From contig NZ_BCFL01000016.1 in NCBI RefSeq assembly GCF_002217755.1, positions 1,160,319 through 1,224,318 of the forward strand: 64,000 nucleotides of DNA, written 5' to 3'. Below, one piece after another: positions 36,562 through 45,380 of this stretch. Source of the DNA: Streptomyces hyaluromycini (GTDB taxonomy: Bacteria > Actinomycetota > Actinomycetes > Streptomycetales > Streptomycetaceae). The stretch's first letter is position 1. Every line of letters begins with the position of its first letter. The notes beneath the pieces were generated by a model that saw only the letters and a program-made list of their open reading frames with translations, was not told the origin of the DNA and ran no database searches. A program made the position numbers and the translations under genes.

Positions 36562-38016
36562 TCAGCCGAGGTCGATCTCCGGGTACAGCGGGAAGCCGGC
36601 GACCAGGTCCGTCGCGCGCTGGGCGATCTCCGTCGAGACCTTCTCGTCCAGGACGTGGGAGGCCTTCGACGCGGCGCCCGACTTCGTGGTGCCCGGCTCG
36701 GTCGCCGTCAGGACGCGGTCGATCAGGCCTGCGACCTCGTCCATCTCGGCCGTACCGAGGCCACGGGTGGTGAGCGCCGGGGTGCCGATGCGGATGCCGG
36801 AGGTGTACCAGGCACCGTTCGGGTCGGCGGGGATCGCGTTGCGGTTGGTGACGATGCCGGAGTCGAGGAGGGCGGTCTCGGCCTGGCGGCCGGTGAGGCC
36901 GTACGACGTCTCGACGTCGATCAGGTTGAGGTGGTTGTCGGTGCCGCCGGTGACCAGGGTGGCGCCCCGGCGCATCAGGCCCTCGGCCAGCGCGCGCGAG
37001 TTGTCGACGATGCGCTGGGCGTAGTCCTGGAAGGCGGGCTGCCGGGCCTCGGAGAGGGCGACGGCCTTGGCGGCCATGACGTGCGGGAGGGGGCCGCCGA
37101 GGACCATCGGGCAGCCGCGGTCGACCTGGTCCTTGAGGGAGTCGTCGCACAGGACCATGCCGCCGCGCGGGCCGCGCAGCGACTTGTGGGTGGTCGTGGT
37201 CACGATCTGGGCGTGCGGGACCGGATCGAAGTCGCCGGTCAGGACCTTGCCGGCGACCAGGCCCGCGAAGTGCGCCATGTCGACCATGAGGGTCGCGCCG
37301 ACCTCGTCGGCGATCTCCCGCATGATCCGGAAGTTCACCAGCCGGGGGTACGCCGAGTAGCCCGCGACGAGGATCAGCGGCTTGAAGTCACGGGCCTGGG
37401 CGCGCAGCGCGTCGTAGTCGATCAGGCCGGTGGCCGGGTCGGTGCCGTAGGAGCGCTGGTCGAACATCTTGCCGGAGATGTTGGGGCGGAAGCCGTGGGT
37501 GAGGTGGCCGCCCGCGTCCAGGGACATGCCGAGCATCCGCTGGTTGCCGAAGGCCTGGCGCAGCTCGGCCCAGTCGGCCTCGGAGAGGTCGTTGACCTGG
37601 CGGGCGCCGGCCTTCGCCAGGAAGGGGACCTCGACGCGGTCGGCGAGGACGGCCCAGAAGGCGACCAGGTTGGCGTCGATGCCGGAGTGCGGCTGGACGT
37701 AGGCGTGCTGCGCGCCGAACAGCTCGCGGGCGTGCTCGGCGGCGAGCGCCTCGACGGTGTCGACGTTGCGGCAGCCGGCGTAGAAGCGGCGGCCGACGGT
37801 GCCCTCGGCGTACTTGTCGCTGAACCAGTTGCCCATCGCGAGCAGGGTCGCCGGGGAGGCGTAGTTCTCGGAGGCGATCAGCTTGAGCATCTCGCGCTGG
37901 TCGGCGACCTCCTGGCCGATGGCGTCCGCGACGCGCGGCTCGACCGCGCGGATCACGTCGAGGGCGGCGCGGTAGGCCTTGGACTCGGTGGACAGGGGCG
38001 CAGACGTGTCAGACAT
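36562..38016 (-). CDS. glyA: Serine hydroxymethyltransferase
   Basis: A 484-residue PLP enzyme interconverting serine and glycine with tetrahydrofolate, a main source of one-carbon units. Family segments are [43 protein letters not shown] and the PLP-lysine segment [19 protein letters not shown]. The internal insertion ([32 protein letters not shown]) makes it longer than the E. coli enzyme, as in other Streptomyces homologues. The ATG at 38016 is preceded by GGAGG. Expression is expected to respond to ZTP through the upstream riboswitch. Confidence 0.96.
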   Translation of the reverse strand: MSDTSAPLSTESKAYRAALDVIRAVEPRVADAIGQEVADQREMLKLIASENYASPATLLAMGNWFSDKYAEGTVGRRFYAGCRNVDTVEALAAEHARELFGAQHAYVQPHSGIDANLVAFWAVLADRVEVPFLAKAGARQVNDLSEADWAELRQAFGNQRMLGMSLDAGGHLTHGFRPNISGKMFDQRSYGTDPATGLIDYDALRAQARDFKPLILVAGYSAYPRLVNFRIMREIADEVGATLMVDMAHFAGLVAGKVLTGDFDPVPHAQIVTTTTHKSLRGPRGGMVLCDDSLKDQVDRGCPMVLGGPLPHVMAAKAVALSEARQPAFQDYAQRIVDNSRALAEGLMRRGATLVTGGTDNHLNLIDVETSYGLTGRQAETALLDSGIVTNRNAIPADPNGAWYTSGIRIGTPALTTRGLGTAEMDEVAGLIDRVLTATEPGTTKSGAASKASHVLDEKVSTEIAQRATDLVAGFPLYPEIDLG

Positions 38017-38054
38017 TCGGGACCTCCGGACATGGCGTTCGGCATTCACGGTTC

Positions 38055-38137
38055 GGCCCAGGCGCACGGCACTCGGTCACGACGCGGGCCGCTCCCCGAT
38101 GGTCGGTCCCATCCCAGCGCGCCAGTCACGGCCCGTG
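38055..38137 (-). promoter_or_regulatory. ZTP (pfl-type) riboswitch upstream of glyA
   Basis: On the minus strand the leader reads GGGCCGTGACTGGCG, then GATGGGACC, ACCATCGGGGAGCGG, a spacer, and GTGCGCCTGGGCCG. These are the conserved blocks of the ZTP/ZMP (pfl) riboswitch, which commonly controls glyA and other one-carbon or purine genes. It ends about 38 nt before the glyA ATG. Recognition is from conserved blocks; no folding was computed. Confidence 0.85.
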
Positions 38138-38243
38138 GATCACATTACCGGGCACGCCGGGCCCGAGGGCCGTGGCGTCCACCAGTCGGGCAGGAGCAGA
38201 GGGTAGGAAAGGGGGCATTCCCACCGCGTCCCCTGGAGTCGCC

Positions 38244-39449
38244 GTGACCACTGCGGAAGCCCTCATCGCCGCCGCCGACGCGCACAGCGCGCACAACTAC
38301 CACCCGCTGCCGGTGGTGATCGCGACGGCCGACGGCGCCTGGATGACGGACGTCGGGGGCCGCCGGTACCTGGACTTCCTGGCCGGCTACTCGGCGCTGA
38401 ACTTCGGGCACGGCCACCCGCGTCTGGTCGCCGCGGCGAAGGCGCAGCTGGAGCGGGTGACACTGACGTCCCGGGCCTTCCACCACGACCGGTTCGCCGC
38501 GTTCTGCACCCAGCTGGCCGAGCTGTGCGGGATGGAGATGGTGCTGCCGATGAACACGGGGGTGGAGGCCGTGGAGACGGCGGTGAAGACCGCCCGGAAG
38601 TGGGGGTACCGGGTCAAGGGCGTACCGGCGGAGATGGCGAAGGTCGTGGTGGCGGGCGGGAACTTCCACGGGCGTACGACGACCGTGATCAGCTTCTCCA
38701 CGGATCCGGAGGCGCGGGCGGACTTCGGGCCGTACACCCCGGGGTTCGAGATCGTGCCGTACGGCGACCTGACCGCGATGCGCGGCGCGGTGACCGAGAA
38801 CACCGTCGCGGTGCTGCTGGAGCCGATCCAGGGCGAGTCGGGGGTCATCGTGCCGCCGGCGGGCTATCTGGCGGGGGTTCGGGAGCTGACCCGGGAGCGG
38901 AACGTGCTGTTCGTCGCCGACGAGATCCAGTCGGGGCTGGGCCGGACCGGACGGACGTTCGCGTGCGAGCACGAGGGGGTCGTACCGGATGTGTACGTGC
39001 TCGGGAAGGCGCTCGGGGGCGGGGTGCTGCCGGTGTCGGCGGTGGTGGCGAGCGCGGAGGTGCTCGGGGTGTTCCGGCCCGGGGAGCACGGCTCGACCTT
39101 CGGGGGGAATCCACTGGCCTGCGCGGTGGCACTGGAGGTGATCGCGATGCTGCGGACCGGGGAGTTCCAGGAGCGGGCGGCCGAGCTGGGGGAGCTGCTG
39201 CACCGGCGGCTGGCGGAGATGACCGGGAGCGGGCAGGTGACGGCGGTGCGGGGGCGGGGGCTGTGGGCGGGGGTGGACGTGGATCCGGAGGTGGGGTCGG
39301 GGCGGGCGGTCTCGGAGCGGCTGATGGAGCGGGGGGTGCTGGTGAAGGACACGCACGGGGTGACGGTGCGGGTGGCTCCGCCGCTGGTGGTGGAGGAGGA
39401 GGATCTGGAGTGGGGGGTGGAGCAGTTGTGGGAGGTGCTGAGCGCGTAG
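38244..39449 (+). CDS. rocD: Ornithine aminotransferase
   Basis: A 401-residue class III PLP aminotransferase converting ornithine and 2-oxoglutarate to glutamate-5-semialdehyde and glutamate. Family segments are SAHNYHPLPVVI, LDFLAGYSALNFGHGHPRL, NTGVEAVETAVKTARKWGY, GNFHGRTTTVISFS, VADEIQSGLGRTG and the PLP-lysine segment VLGKALGGGVLPVSAVVA. The GTG at 38244 has GGAG 6 nt upstream. It is divergent from glyA. The 3' third has strongly G-rich codons. It ends next to a truncated gene on the other strand. Confidence 0.94.
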   Translation: MTTAEALIAAADAHSAHNYHPLPVVIATADGAWMTDVGGRRYLDFLAGYSALNFGHGHPRLVAAAKAQLERVTLTSRAFHHDRFAAFCTQLAELCGMEMVLPMNTGVEAVETAVKTARKWGYRVKGVPAEMAKVVVAGGNFHGRTTTVISFSTDPEARADFGPYTPGFEIVPYGDLTAMRGAVTENTVAVLLEPIQGESGVIVPPAGYLAGVRELTRERNVLFVADEIQSGLGRTGRTFACEHEGVVPDVYVLGKALGGGVLPVSAVVASAEVLGVFRPGEHGSTFGGNPLACAVALEVIAMLRTGEFQERAAELGELLHRRLAEMTGSGQVTAVRGRGLWAGVDVDPEVGSGRAVSERLMERGVLVKDTHGVTVRVAPPLVVEEEDLEWGVEQLWEVLSA

Positions 39450-39473
39450 CGGGCGGACCGGTGCGTAGTCGGC

Positions 39474-39581
39474 TGCGGGCCGGTGGGTGCCGTCGGGGTG
39501 GCGGGTGAGGGGGTAGATCAGCCCCTGCTCCTCGACGGTCCGCTGCCAGTCGGGGCGGGGTTCGGTCGTACGGCGTTCCAC
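39474..39581 (-). pseudogene. Remnant of a glutathionylspermidine synthase-like gene
   Basis: From GTG 39581 the minus strand encodes ERRTTEPRPDWQRTVEEQ then GLIYPLTRHPDGTHRP, matching the start of YgiC/glutathionylspermidine-synthase-like ATP-grasp proteins as I remember it. The expected PYWDESAYY continuation is absent, and the adjacent rocD 3' end occupies the space. Only about 36 codons survive. It starts 8 nt after the stop of the small lipoprotein gene, the usual operon partner. Confidence 0.75.
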
Positions 39582-39588
39582 GGCGCGG

Positions 39589-39933
39589 TCAGCCGCCGGA
39601 GCTGCCGTGGCCGCCGCCGAAGCCGCCCCGCTTGACGCTGTGGCCACCACCGGCGGAGCCGCCCGAACCGCTGCGCGGCTTGGTGAAGGAGCCGCCGCCG
39701 ACCCAGCCGCCCTTCTTCTTGCCGCCGTAGTAGTAGCCCGCATTGACGGCGGACTTGACGGAGGTGCAGTTCTTGTCGGAGACGACCTGGTAGCCCTTGG
39801 CGGCGGTGTAGCTGTCGCGGTCGACGCAGCGCTTGTCGGGGTCGGAGGAGCAGGCGGTCAGGGCGGCGGCCAGCAGGCCCATACCGCCGAGGACGACCGT
39901 GCCCGAGCGCAGTTGCCGGCGTGCGTCTGCCAT
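39589..39933 (-). CDS. Small Gly-rich lipoprotein
   Basis: A 114-residue exported lipoprotein. The signal MADARRQLRSGTVVLGGMGLLAAALTAC ends in a lipobox (LTAC). The mature part has three more cysteines (RCVDRDSY, NCTSVKS), then a Gly/Ser/Lys-rich tail (GGKKKGGWVGGG...GGFGGGHGSSGG). It resembles the DUF1190-like proteins encoded before YgiC-type genes. Its downstream partner is truncated here, so the function of the pair is probably lost. Confidence 0.8.
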   Translation of the reverse strand: MADARRQLRSGTVVLGGMGLLAAALTACSSDPDKRCVDRDSYTAAKGYQVVSDKNCTSVKSAVNAGYYYGGKKKGGWVGGGSFTKPRSGSGGSAGGGHSVKRGGFGGGHGSSGG

Positions 39934-40115
39934 GTTCGCGCTCCCCCGTGCGGTGCGATGTCCGGCGACAGCTTAGACGAGCGGTTTCGAGCCACCGCCG
40001 GAAGCCGCCGACTTGTCATGTCCAGGTAAGAAAATCATGTGAAGCCGCGGGGATCCTGTCGGCGCACCGCGTCCCGCCGGTACCGTCCAGCTGTCCTCAG
40101 GTGAACGATCAACTT

Positions 40116-40185
40116 CGGACTCTACGCGCGCAGAACAAGTCCTACCCCGCAGAACCGCGTTTCTCTCTACGCGCGCAGAACGACT
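40116..40185. promoter_or_regulatory. Direct repeats upstream of the secreted protein gene
   Basis: CTCTACGCGCGCAGAAC occurs twice (40120-40136 and 40165-40181), and the shorter CCGCAGAAC lies between them (40147-40155). Three GTTCTGCG units therefore line up on the opposite strand. They may be regulator-binding direct repeats; the regulator is unknown. Confidence 0.5.
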
Positions 40186-40245
40186 CGTGACGCACCACCC
40201 GCACCGCCATCCCTCTCGCACCCCCCACCGATGGAGGAATGACAG

Positions 40246-41187
40246 ATGCCCGGCTTCGCCATCCCGCGCCGCAAACTCACCACGGCCCTGGCCGTGCTCG
40301 GCCTGCTCACCGCCGGTGCCGCCGTCCAGGCCACCAGCGCCGCGACCCCCGCCCACGCGGCCACCACCTACAAGGTCCTGTTCGACGACGGCCACGCCGA
40401 GGAGGCCGGCAACGCGGACTGGATCATCTCCACCAGCAAGCCCGACCCGCTCTCCCAGAACTCCTCCCCGTCCTCCGACAAGGACTGGACGGGCGCGCTG
40501 TCGTCGTGGGGCATCGCCCTGCAGAAGACCGGCAACTACAGCCTGAAGACCGCGACCAGTGCCCTCACCTACGGGGGTTCGTCGACCACCGACCTGTCGA
40601 AGTTCAACGCGCTCGTGCTGCCGGAGCCGAACACGCTGTTCACGACCGCCGAGAAGACCGCGATCATGAACTTCGTGAAGGCCGGCGGCGGGCTGTTCAT
40701 GATCTCCGACCACACCGGGGCCGACCGCAACAGCGACGGGTACGACGCGGTCGAGATCCTCAACGACCTGATGACCAACAACAGCGTGGACTCGACCGAC
40801 CCGTTCGGCTTCTCCATCGACTCGCTGAACATCAGCTCCGGCTACCCGGCCGCCATCAGCGACAGCAGCAACGCGGTGCTGCACGGCGGCTTCGGAACCG
40901 TCACCAAGAGCCTGATCGCCAACGGGACGACGGCGACGCTCAAGCCCTCCGACAACTCCGCCGTCAAGGGCCTGGTGTACCGCAGCGGTTACTCCGGGAA
41001 CACCGGAGCCTTCTTCCTGACGTCGACGTTCGGCAGCGGGCGGGTCGCGTTCTGGGGCGACAGCTCCCCGATCGACGACGGCACCGGCCAGTCCGGCAAC
41101 ACGCTGTACGACGGCTGGAACGACACCGGCGCCACCAACGCCGCCCTCGCCCTCAACGCCACCGCCTGGCTGGCCGGCGCGAGCTGA
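40246..41187 (+). CDS. Secreted protein, possible GATase-like fold
   Basis: A 313-residue exported protein. The signal MPGFAIPRRKLTTALAVLGLLTAGAAVQATSAATPAHA carries twin arginines (RRKLTTAL), so Tat export is possible. The mature part has KVLFDDGHAEEAGNADWIIS, LVLPEPNTLFTTAEKTAIMNFVKAGGGLFMISDHTGADRNSDGYDAVEILNDL and GSGRVAFWGDSSPIDDGTG. This pattern is reminiscent of ThuA/GATase-like or IFT52-like domains, but I cannot assign an activity. An ATG with GGAGG at 40233-40237 supports the start. Confidence 0.8.
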   Translation: MPGFAIPRRKLTTALAVLGLLTAGAAVQATSAATPAHAATTYKVLFDDGHAEEAGNADWIISTSKPDPLSQNSSPSSDKDWTGALSSWGIALQKTGNYSLKTATSALTYGGSSTTDLSKFNALVLPEPNTLFTTAEKTAIMNFVKAGGGLFMISDHTGADRNSDGYDAVEILNDLMTNNSVDSTDPFGFSIDSLNISSGYPAAISDSSNAVLHGGFGTVTKSLIANGTTATLKPSDNSAVKGLVYRSGYSGNTGAFFLTSTFGSGRVAFWGDSSPIDDGTGQSGNTLYDGWNDTGATNAALALNATAWLAGAS

Positions 41188-41325
41188 CGTCCGAGAGGGC
41201 CGAGGGGCCCACGGGCACGGGGGCACGGGGGCACAAAGGGAAGGAGCGGGTCCGGGGTCGCCCCGGGCCCGCTTCTCTTACTCCCCTCCCGATCACCGCA
41301 TGCTCCCCTCGCCTACAGTCCCTTT

Positions 41326-42165
41326 GTGCTCTTCGGAATGGTGTGTGCCCTCGCGGCCGCGATCTGCTTCGGTACGGCGACGGTCCTGCAGGCGATGGCC
41401 GCGCGCGCGGCCGGTGACGGCGCCGGCGGGGAGGCCGCGCTGCTGCTGCGGGCCGTGCGGCAGTGGCGGTATGTCGTCGGGCTGGGGCTGGACGGGCTCG
41501 GGTTCGTGTTCCAGATCCTCGCGCTGCGGTCGCTCCCCATCTACGCGGTGAGCGCGGCCCTGGCGTCGAGCCTCGCCGTGACGGCGGTGGTCGCGGCGCG
41601 GCTGCTGCGGGTGCGGCTGAGCGGGATGGAGTGGGCCGCGGTGGGAGTGGTGTGCGCGGGGCTCGCGATGCTGGGGCTGGCGTCGGGGCCGGAGGGGGAC
41701 CGGGCCGGGACCATGACGTTGAAGTGGGTGATGCTGGGGACGGCCGTGGGGGTACTGCTCCTCGGCCTGGCCGGCGGGCGGCTGACCGGGAGGGGGCGGG
41801 CGCTGGTCCTGGGCCTCGGGGCGGGGTTCGGGTTCGGGGTGGTGGAGGTGTCGGTGCGGCTGATCGACACGCTGCGGCCGGCCGAGCTGCTCGCCAACCC
41901 CGCGACCTATGCGCTGCTGATCGGGGGCGGCGGCGCCTTCATGCTGCTGACCTCGGCCCTCCAGCGGGGCTCGGTGACCACGGCGACGGCCGGCATGGTC
42001 ATCGGCGAGACGCTCGGCCCGGCGGCGGTGGGGGTGGTGTGGCTCGGGGACCGCACGCGCGAAGGGCTGGCCTGGCTCGCGGTGCTCGGTTTCGCGGTGG
42101 CGGTGGCGGGGGCGCTGGCGCTGGGCCGGTTCGGGGAGGCGCCGGTCACGGCCGAGGAAGGGTGA
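41326..42165 (+). CDS. DMT-superfamily (EamA-like) membrane transporter
   Basis: A 279-residue protein with about nine or ten hydrophobic helices. The first is MVCALAAAICFGTATVLQAMAA, followed by LPIYAVSAALASSLAVTAVVAARLL and the C-terminal GSVTTATAGMVIGETLGPAAVGVVWLGDR. The arrangement of small-residue-rich paired helices fits the drug/metabolite transporter superfamily. The GTG at 41326 begins directly at the first helix. Substrate unknown; no operon partner. Confidence 0.82.
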   Translation: MLFGMVCALAAAICFGTATVLQAMAARAAGDGAGGEAALLLRAVRQWRYVVGLGLDGLGFVFQILALRSLPIYAVSAALASSLAVTAVVAARLLRVRLSGMEWAAVGVVCAGLAMLGLASGPEGDRAGTMTLKWVMLGTAVGVLLLGLAGGRLTGRGRALVLGLGAGFGFGVVEVSVRLIDTLRPAELLANPATYALLIGGGGAFMLLTSALQRGSVTTATAGMVIGETLGPAAVGVVWLGDRTREGLAWLAVLGFAVAVAGALALGRFGEAPVTAEEG

Positions 42166-42195
42166 GCGGTCGGCCGCGTCCAGGCCGCCGGGGCG

Positions 42196-42720
42196 TCAGT
42201 CGGCCACGGCGTCACGGGTGCGCTGGTAGTGGCGTCTCGCCTTCATGCGGTTGCCGCACACGGCCATCGAACACCAGCGGGCCTTGTTGGTCCTGCTGCG
42301 GTCGACGAGGAACAGCCGGCACTCCGGGTTGGCGCACGGCCGCAGCCGGCCGGGCATCGTCTCCTGCACCGCGCTCCACGCCATGATCGCCGCCGCCGCC
42401 ATCCGGCGTTCCGCGGGTGCGTCCAGCTGCCATGAGACCCCCGACGGCGAGAGGCGCGGGCGGGAGACGACGTCTTCCAGCAGCGGCGCCAGCGAAGTGG
42501 CGGGCCGGGTACCGCGCACCACCTCCTGAAGGGCGTCGCGAGCGGCCACGAGAGTGCGCAGTTCGGCCGCGGTTCCGCTGCCGCCGTGCGCCCGCTGCCA
42601 GGACCGGGCCTCCCCCGGGTCCGCCAGCCGGTCCTCGGCGACGCCGTTGACCACCGGCGTGCTGTTGAGGAGCTCCAGCAGCAACGCCTCCTGCTGGTCC
42701 CGCTGTTCGGGGTCGGCCAC
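42196..42720 (-). CDS. CGNR zinc-finger regulator
   Basis: A 174-residue protein with an N-terminal ABATE-like domain and a C-terminal CGNR zinc finger (RPCANPECRLFLVDRSRTNKARWCSMAVCGNRMKARRHY), whose four cysteines and CGNR sequence are intact. I prefer GTG 42720 (VADPEQRDQQ) because AGGAGG lies 7 nt upstream; GTG 42726 is too close to it. It is divergent from an alpha/beta hydrolase, with repeated AGGTTA sites between them as likely operators. Confidence 0.92.
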   Translation of the reverse strand: MADPEQRDQQEALLLELLNSTPVVNGVAEDRLADPGEARSWQRAHGGSGTAAELRTLVAARDALQEVVRGTRPATSLAPLLEDVVSRPRLSPSGVSWQLDAPAERRMAAAAIMAWSAVQETMPGRLRPCANPECRLFLVDRSRTNKARWCSMAVCGNRMKARRHYQRTRDAVAD

Positions 42721-42730
42721 CGTCACCCCT

Positions 42731-42863
42731 CCTAACCGTATCGATTCATTTGACAGGTTACACGAGCCGCCTCGCACCTAACCTCTTCACCCGCCTTGAC
42801 AGGTTAGACACGGCGTGCTCGACTGGATATATAACCGCCCAGGATCGACAGAAGGGTTAGGAA
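42731..42863. promoter_or_regulatory. Repeated AGGTTAG operator-like sites between CGNR regulator and hydrolase
   Basis: TTGACAGGTTA occurs at 42750-42760 and 42796-42806. Related CCTAACC or GGGTTAGG units occur at 42731-42737, 42778-42784 and 42855-42861. All fall in the 145-bp divergent intergenic region. They are likely bound by the adjacent CGNR protein, and TTGACA may also serve as a -35 element. Confidence 0.7.
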
Positions 42864-42864
42864 G

Positions 42865-43734
42865 ATGGAGATCGCAGTCCACCACCGCACCGCCACCGTC
42901 GACGGCCTGGAGGTCTTCTACCGGGAGGCCGGCGACCCGAAGGCACCCGTGGTCGTCCTCCTGCACGGCTTCCCGACCAGCTCGCACATGTTCCGCGGCC
43001 TCGTCCCGGCGCTCGCCGACCGCTATCACGTGATCGCCCCCGACCACATCGGGTTCGGCCAGTCCGCGATGCCCGCCCTGCGGGACTTCCCCTACACCTT
43101 CAACGCCCTCACCGACGTCACCTCCGGCCTGCTCCGGCACCTGGCTGTCGACCGGTTCGCCATGTACGTGCAGGACTACGGCGCCCCCATCGGCTGGCGG
43201 CTCGCCCTCCGGGCACCGGACCGCGTCAGCGCGATCATCACGCAGAACGGCAACGCCTACGAAGAGGGGTTCGTCAAGCCGTTCTGGACCGCCGTCTTCG
43301 CCTACGCCGCGAACCCGGGGCCGGAGACGGAGGCGCCGATGCGGGGCGCGCTGAGCGTCGAGAGCACCCGCTGGCAGTACCTCAACGGAGTCGCCGACCC
43401 GACCCTGGTCAGCCCCGACAACTGGGTTCATGACCAGGCACTGCTTGACCGCCCGGGCAACGACGAGGTCCAGCTCGGGCTCTTCCGCGACTACCCCGCC
43501 AACGTGGACCTCTACCCGCGGGTCCATCAGTACTTCCGCGACTCCCAGGTCCCGCTGCTGGCGGTCTGGGGCGCGGGCGACGGGATCTTCGGCCCCGAGG
43601 GCGCGGAGGCGTTCCGCCAGGACCTGCCCGACGCCGAGATCCACCTCCTCGACACCGGCCACTTCGCCCTGGAGAGCCACCTCGGCACCATCACCGGGCA
43701 CATCCGCGACTTCCTCGGCCGCGCCCTCGCCTGA
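42865..43734 (+). CDS. Alpha/beta hydrolase, haloalkane dehalogenase/epoxide hydrolase-like
   Basis: A 289-residue hydrolase. The oxyanion motif is LLHGFPTSSHMFR. The nucleophile position holds Asp (YVQDYGAPIGWR), as in haloalkane dehalogenases and epoxide hydrolases rather than Ser esterases. The catalytic His lies in DTGHFALESH. The cap domain contains NGNAYEEGFVKPFWTAVF. The substrate is unknown, but the dedicated CGNR regulator suggests an inducible xenobiotic or metabolite. AGGAAG lies just before the ATG. Confidence 0.9.
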   Translation: MEIAVHHRTATVDGLEVFYREAGDPKAPVVVLLHGFPTSSHMFRGLVPALADRYHVIAPDHIGFGQSAMPALRDFPYTFNALTDVTSGLLRHLAVDRFAMYVQDYGAPIGWRLALRAPDRVSAIITQNGNAYEEGFVKPFWTAVFAYAANPGPETEAPMRGALSVESTRWQYLNGVADPTLVSPDNWVHDQALLDRPGNDEVQLGLFRDYPANVDLYPRVHQYFRDSQVPLLAVWGAGDGIFGPEGAEAFRQDLPDAEIHLLDTGHFALESHLGTITGHIRDFLGRALA

Positions 43735-43766
43735 CACCCGGAGCGCGGCCCCGCCCCCGCGCGCAC

Positions 43767-44555
43767 TCACCCCATGGCCGTCACGATCCCGTCCCACAGC
43801 CGGGACCTGGCCTCCAGGGCGACGAGGACGGTCTCGGTGGCCTCGTGCCAGCGCCGGTCGTCGGTGCCGCACAGGTCGGCGACCATCTGGAGGGCCATGG
43901 GGGTGTGCTCCTCGCCGTCGACCTCGATGTGGCGGGCGAGGTAGTCCCGGAAGAGCGGGAAGCGGTCGGTGCCCTCCTCCCTGACGACCTGGTCGAACAT
44001 GTCCGGGATCAGGTCCTCGCGGGAGAAGGCGAAGGCGGCGGCCCGGCAGTGCAGCGGGCGGTCGGCGATGATGCCGAAGGTCGTGCGCACGAACTCGGCC
44101 GCCGGGGCGGGGACCCGGGCCACCCGCAGGGCCGCCGGCACGTCGTGGCCCTCGGCGAGAAGCGCGACGAAGGTGTCGACGGGGGCGGTGTCGGCCGCGG
44201 CCTCGGTCATGGCCGCGCGGTACAGCTCGAAGTGGCTGGTGAAGCCGCCGTTCAGGGCGTCGCTCTCCTCGACCAGCACGATGTCGTTGATGAGCCGGCG
44301 GGCCACCGCGGAGCCGCGGGGCACCCAGGGGACGTCTACGCAGGTCAGCTCCCGCTGGAGCGACTTGAGCAGGGACATGAAGTCCCAGACCGCGAACACG
44401 TGGTGGGCCATGAAGGCGGCCAGGCCTTCCCGGTCGGATATTCGCTGGTAAAGCGGGTGCGCGGTCACTTCTTTTCGCGCCGATTCGATCACGGAACGCG
44501 CTTGATCGATTGCCTGTCGACCCTCATCGGTCAAATTCCAGACGTACCTCGACAT
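43767..44555 (-). CDS. DUF3050 protein, haem-oxygenase-like fold
   Basis: A 262-residue all-helical protein of the DUF3050 family, starting [13 protein letters not shown] with AAGGAGG upstream. Possible metal ligands are HH51-52 in [14 protein letters not shown]96-97 in [10 protein letters not shown], and the H209-x3-D213-x3-H217 pattern in [10 protein letters not shown]. The last resembles the third-helix signature of haem-oxygenase-like di-iron oxidases. An oxidase or N-oxygenase role is an inference. It is divergent from the p-aminobenzoate cluster and shares its promoter region, so it probably belongs to that pathway. Confidence 0.85.
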   Translation of the reverse strand: MSRYVWNLTDEGRQAIDQARSVIESARKEVTAHPLYQRISDREGLAAFMAHHVFAVWDFMSLLKSLQRELTCVDVPWVPRGSAVARRLINDIVLVEESDALNGGFTSHFELYRAAMTEAAADTAPVDTFVALLAEGHDVPAALRVARVPAPAAEFVRTTFGIIADRPLHCRAAAFAFSREDLIPDMFDQVVREEGTDRFPLFRDYLARHIEVDGEEHTPMALQMVADLCGTDDRRWHEATETVLVALEARSRLWDGIVTAMG

Positions 44556-44762
44556 GGCGTCCTCCTTCGTTCTGGGACGGCGATCGTGCAACTTTCACGG
44601 CCGACCCGGCAAGCACTTTCCGGAATTACGGAGGAGTTACCAGAAGTAGCCGACGGCAGACCACGGCAAGCCCATAGAAAGCGCTATAAAGAGTTACGAT
44701 CCGGACACAAAAAACTCGTTGAATCTTTGAACGCGACATGTGTCCATTCCGTAAAGGACACC

Positions 44763-45350
44763 GTGACCAGTAATCCCGTCACCGTCACCGTGGCCTATCA
44801 CGTGATGCCGGGTCGCGAGGCCGACTTCCATTCGTGGGGGTGGGCCATGCTGGGCGCGAGCGCCCGCCGGCCGGGGTTCCTCGGTGGCGGCGTCCTAGTC
44901 GACCAGGAGGCGGAATGGCATGTCGTGTATCGCTTCGCCACCGAAGACTCTGCGCTGGCCTGGGAGAACTCCCCGGATCGCGGAGAGTGGGAGATCCGCG
45001 CGGACGGCATAGCCCGGCCCACCGGACGTCGTAGCGTACGGGGGTCGAAGGCGTGGTTCGACTCGCTGACCGGGCCGCCGCCCGCACCGCCGCCGCCGAC
45101 CCCGCCGGCGAAATGGAAACTGTGGTTCATCAACATGAGCGCGGTGTTTCCGCCGGTCCTGATGTTCAACCTGATCGTGCTGCCCTATCTCGGCGGCGTC
45201 AATCCGCTCATTCGCACTCTGGTGCTCTGCCTCTGCGTGACAGCGCTTGTCACGTGGATTCTCATGCCGCGACTACAGCGTTTCTTCAAGAAATGGCTGT
45301 ATCCCCCGCTCCAGGCGCTGCGCGGGCGGCACAAACGACGGGCCGCATAG
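44763..45350 (+). CDS. ABM-domain membrane protein
   Basis: A 195-residue protein. Residues 1-95 (VTVTVAYHVMPGREADFHSWGWAMLGASARRPGFLGGGVLV...WHVVYRFATEDSALAWENS) form an antibiotic-biosynthesis-monooxygenase-like ferredoxin fold. A Pro-rich linker (GPPPAPPPPTPPAKWK) leads to two membrane helices (MSAVFPPVLMFNLIVLPYLGG; TLVLCLCVTALVTWILMP) and a basic tail. The GTG at 44763 has AGGAC upstream. It is the first gene of the rightward cluster, 30 bp before pabAB. Catalysis is not assured. Confidence 0.82.
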   Translation: MTSNPVTVTVAYHVMPGREADFHSWGWAMLGASARRPGFLGGGVLVDQEAEWHVVYRFATEDSALAWENSPDRGEWEIRADGIARPTGRRSVRGSKAWFDSLTGPPPAPPPPTPPAKWKLWFINMSAVFPPVLMFNLIVLPYLGGVNPLIRTLVLCLCVTALVTWILMPRLQRFFKKWLYPPLQALRGRHKRRAA

Positions 45351-45380
45351 GCCCGGGAACGACCCGAGGGAGGTGGGCGG

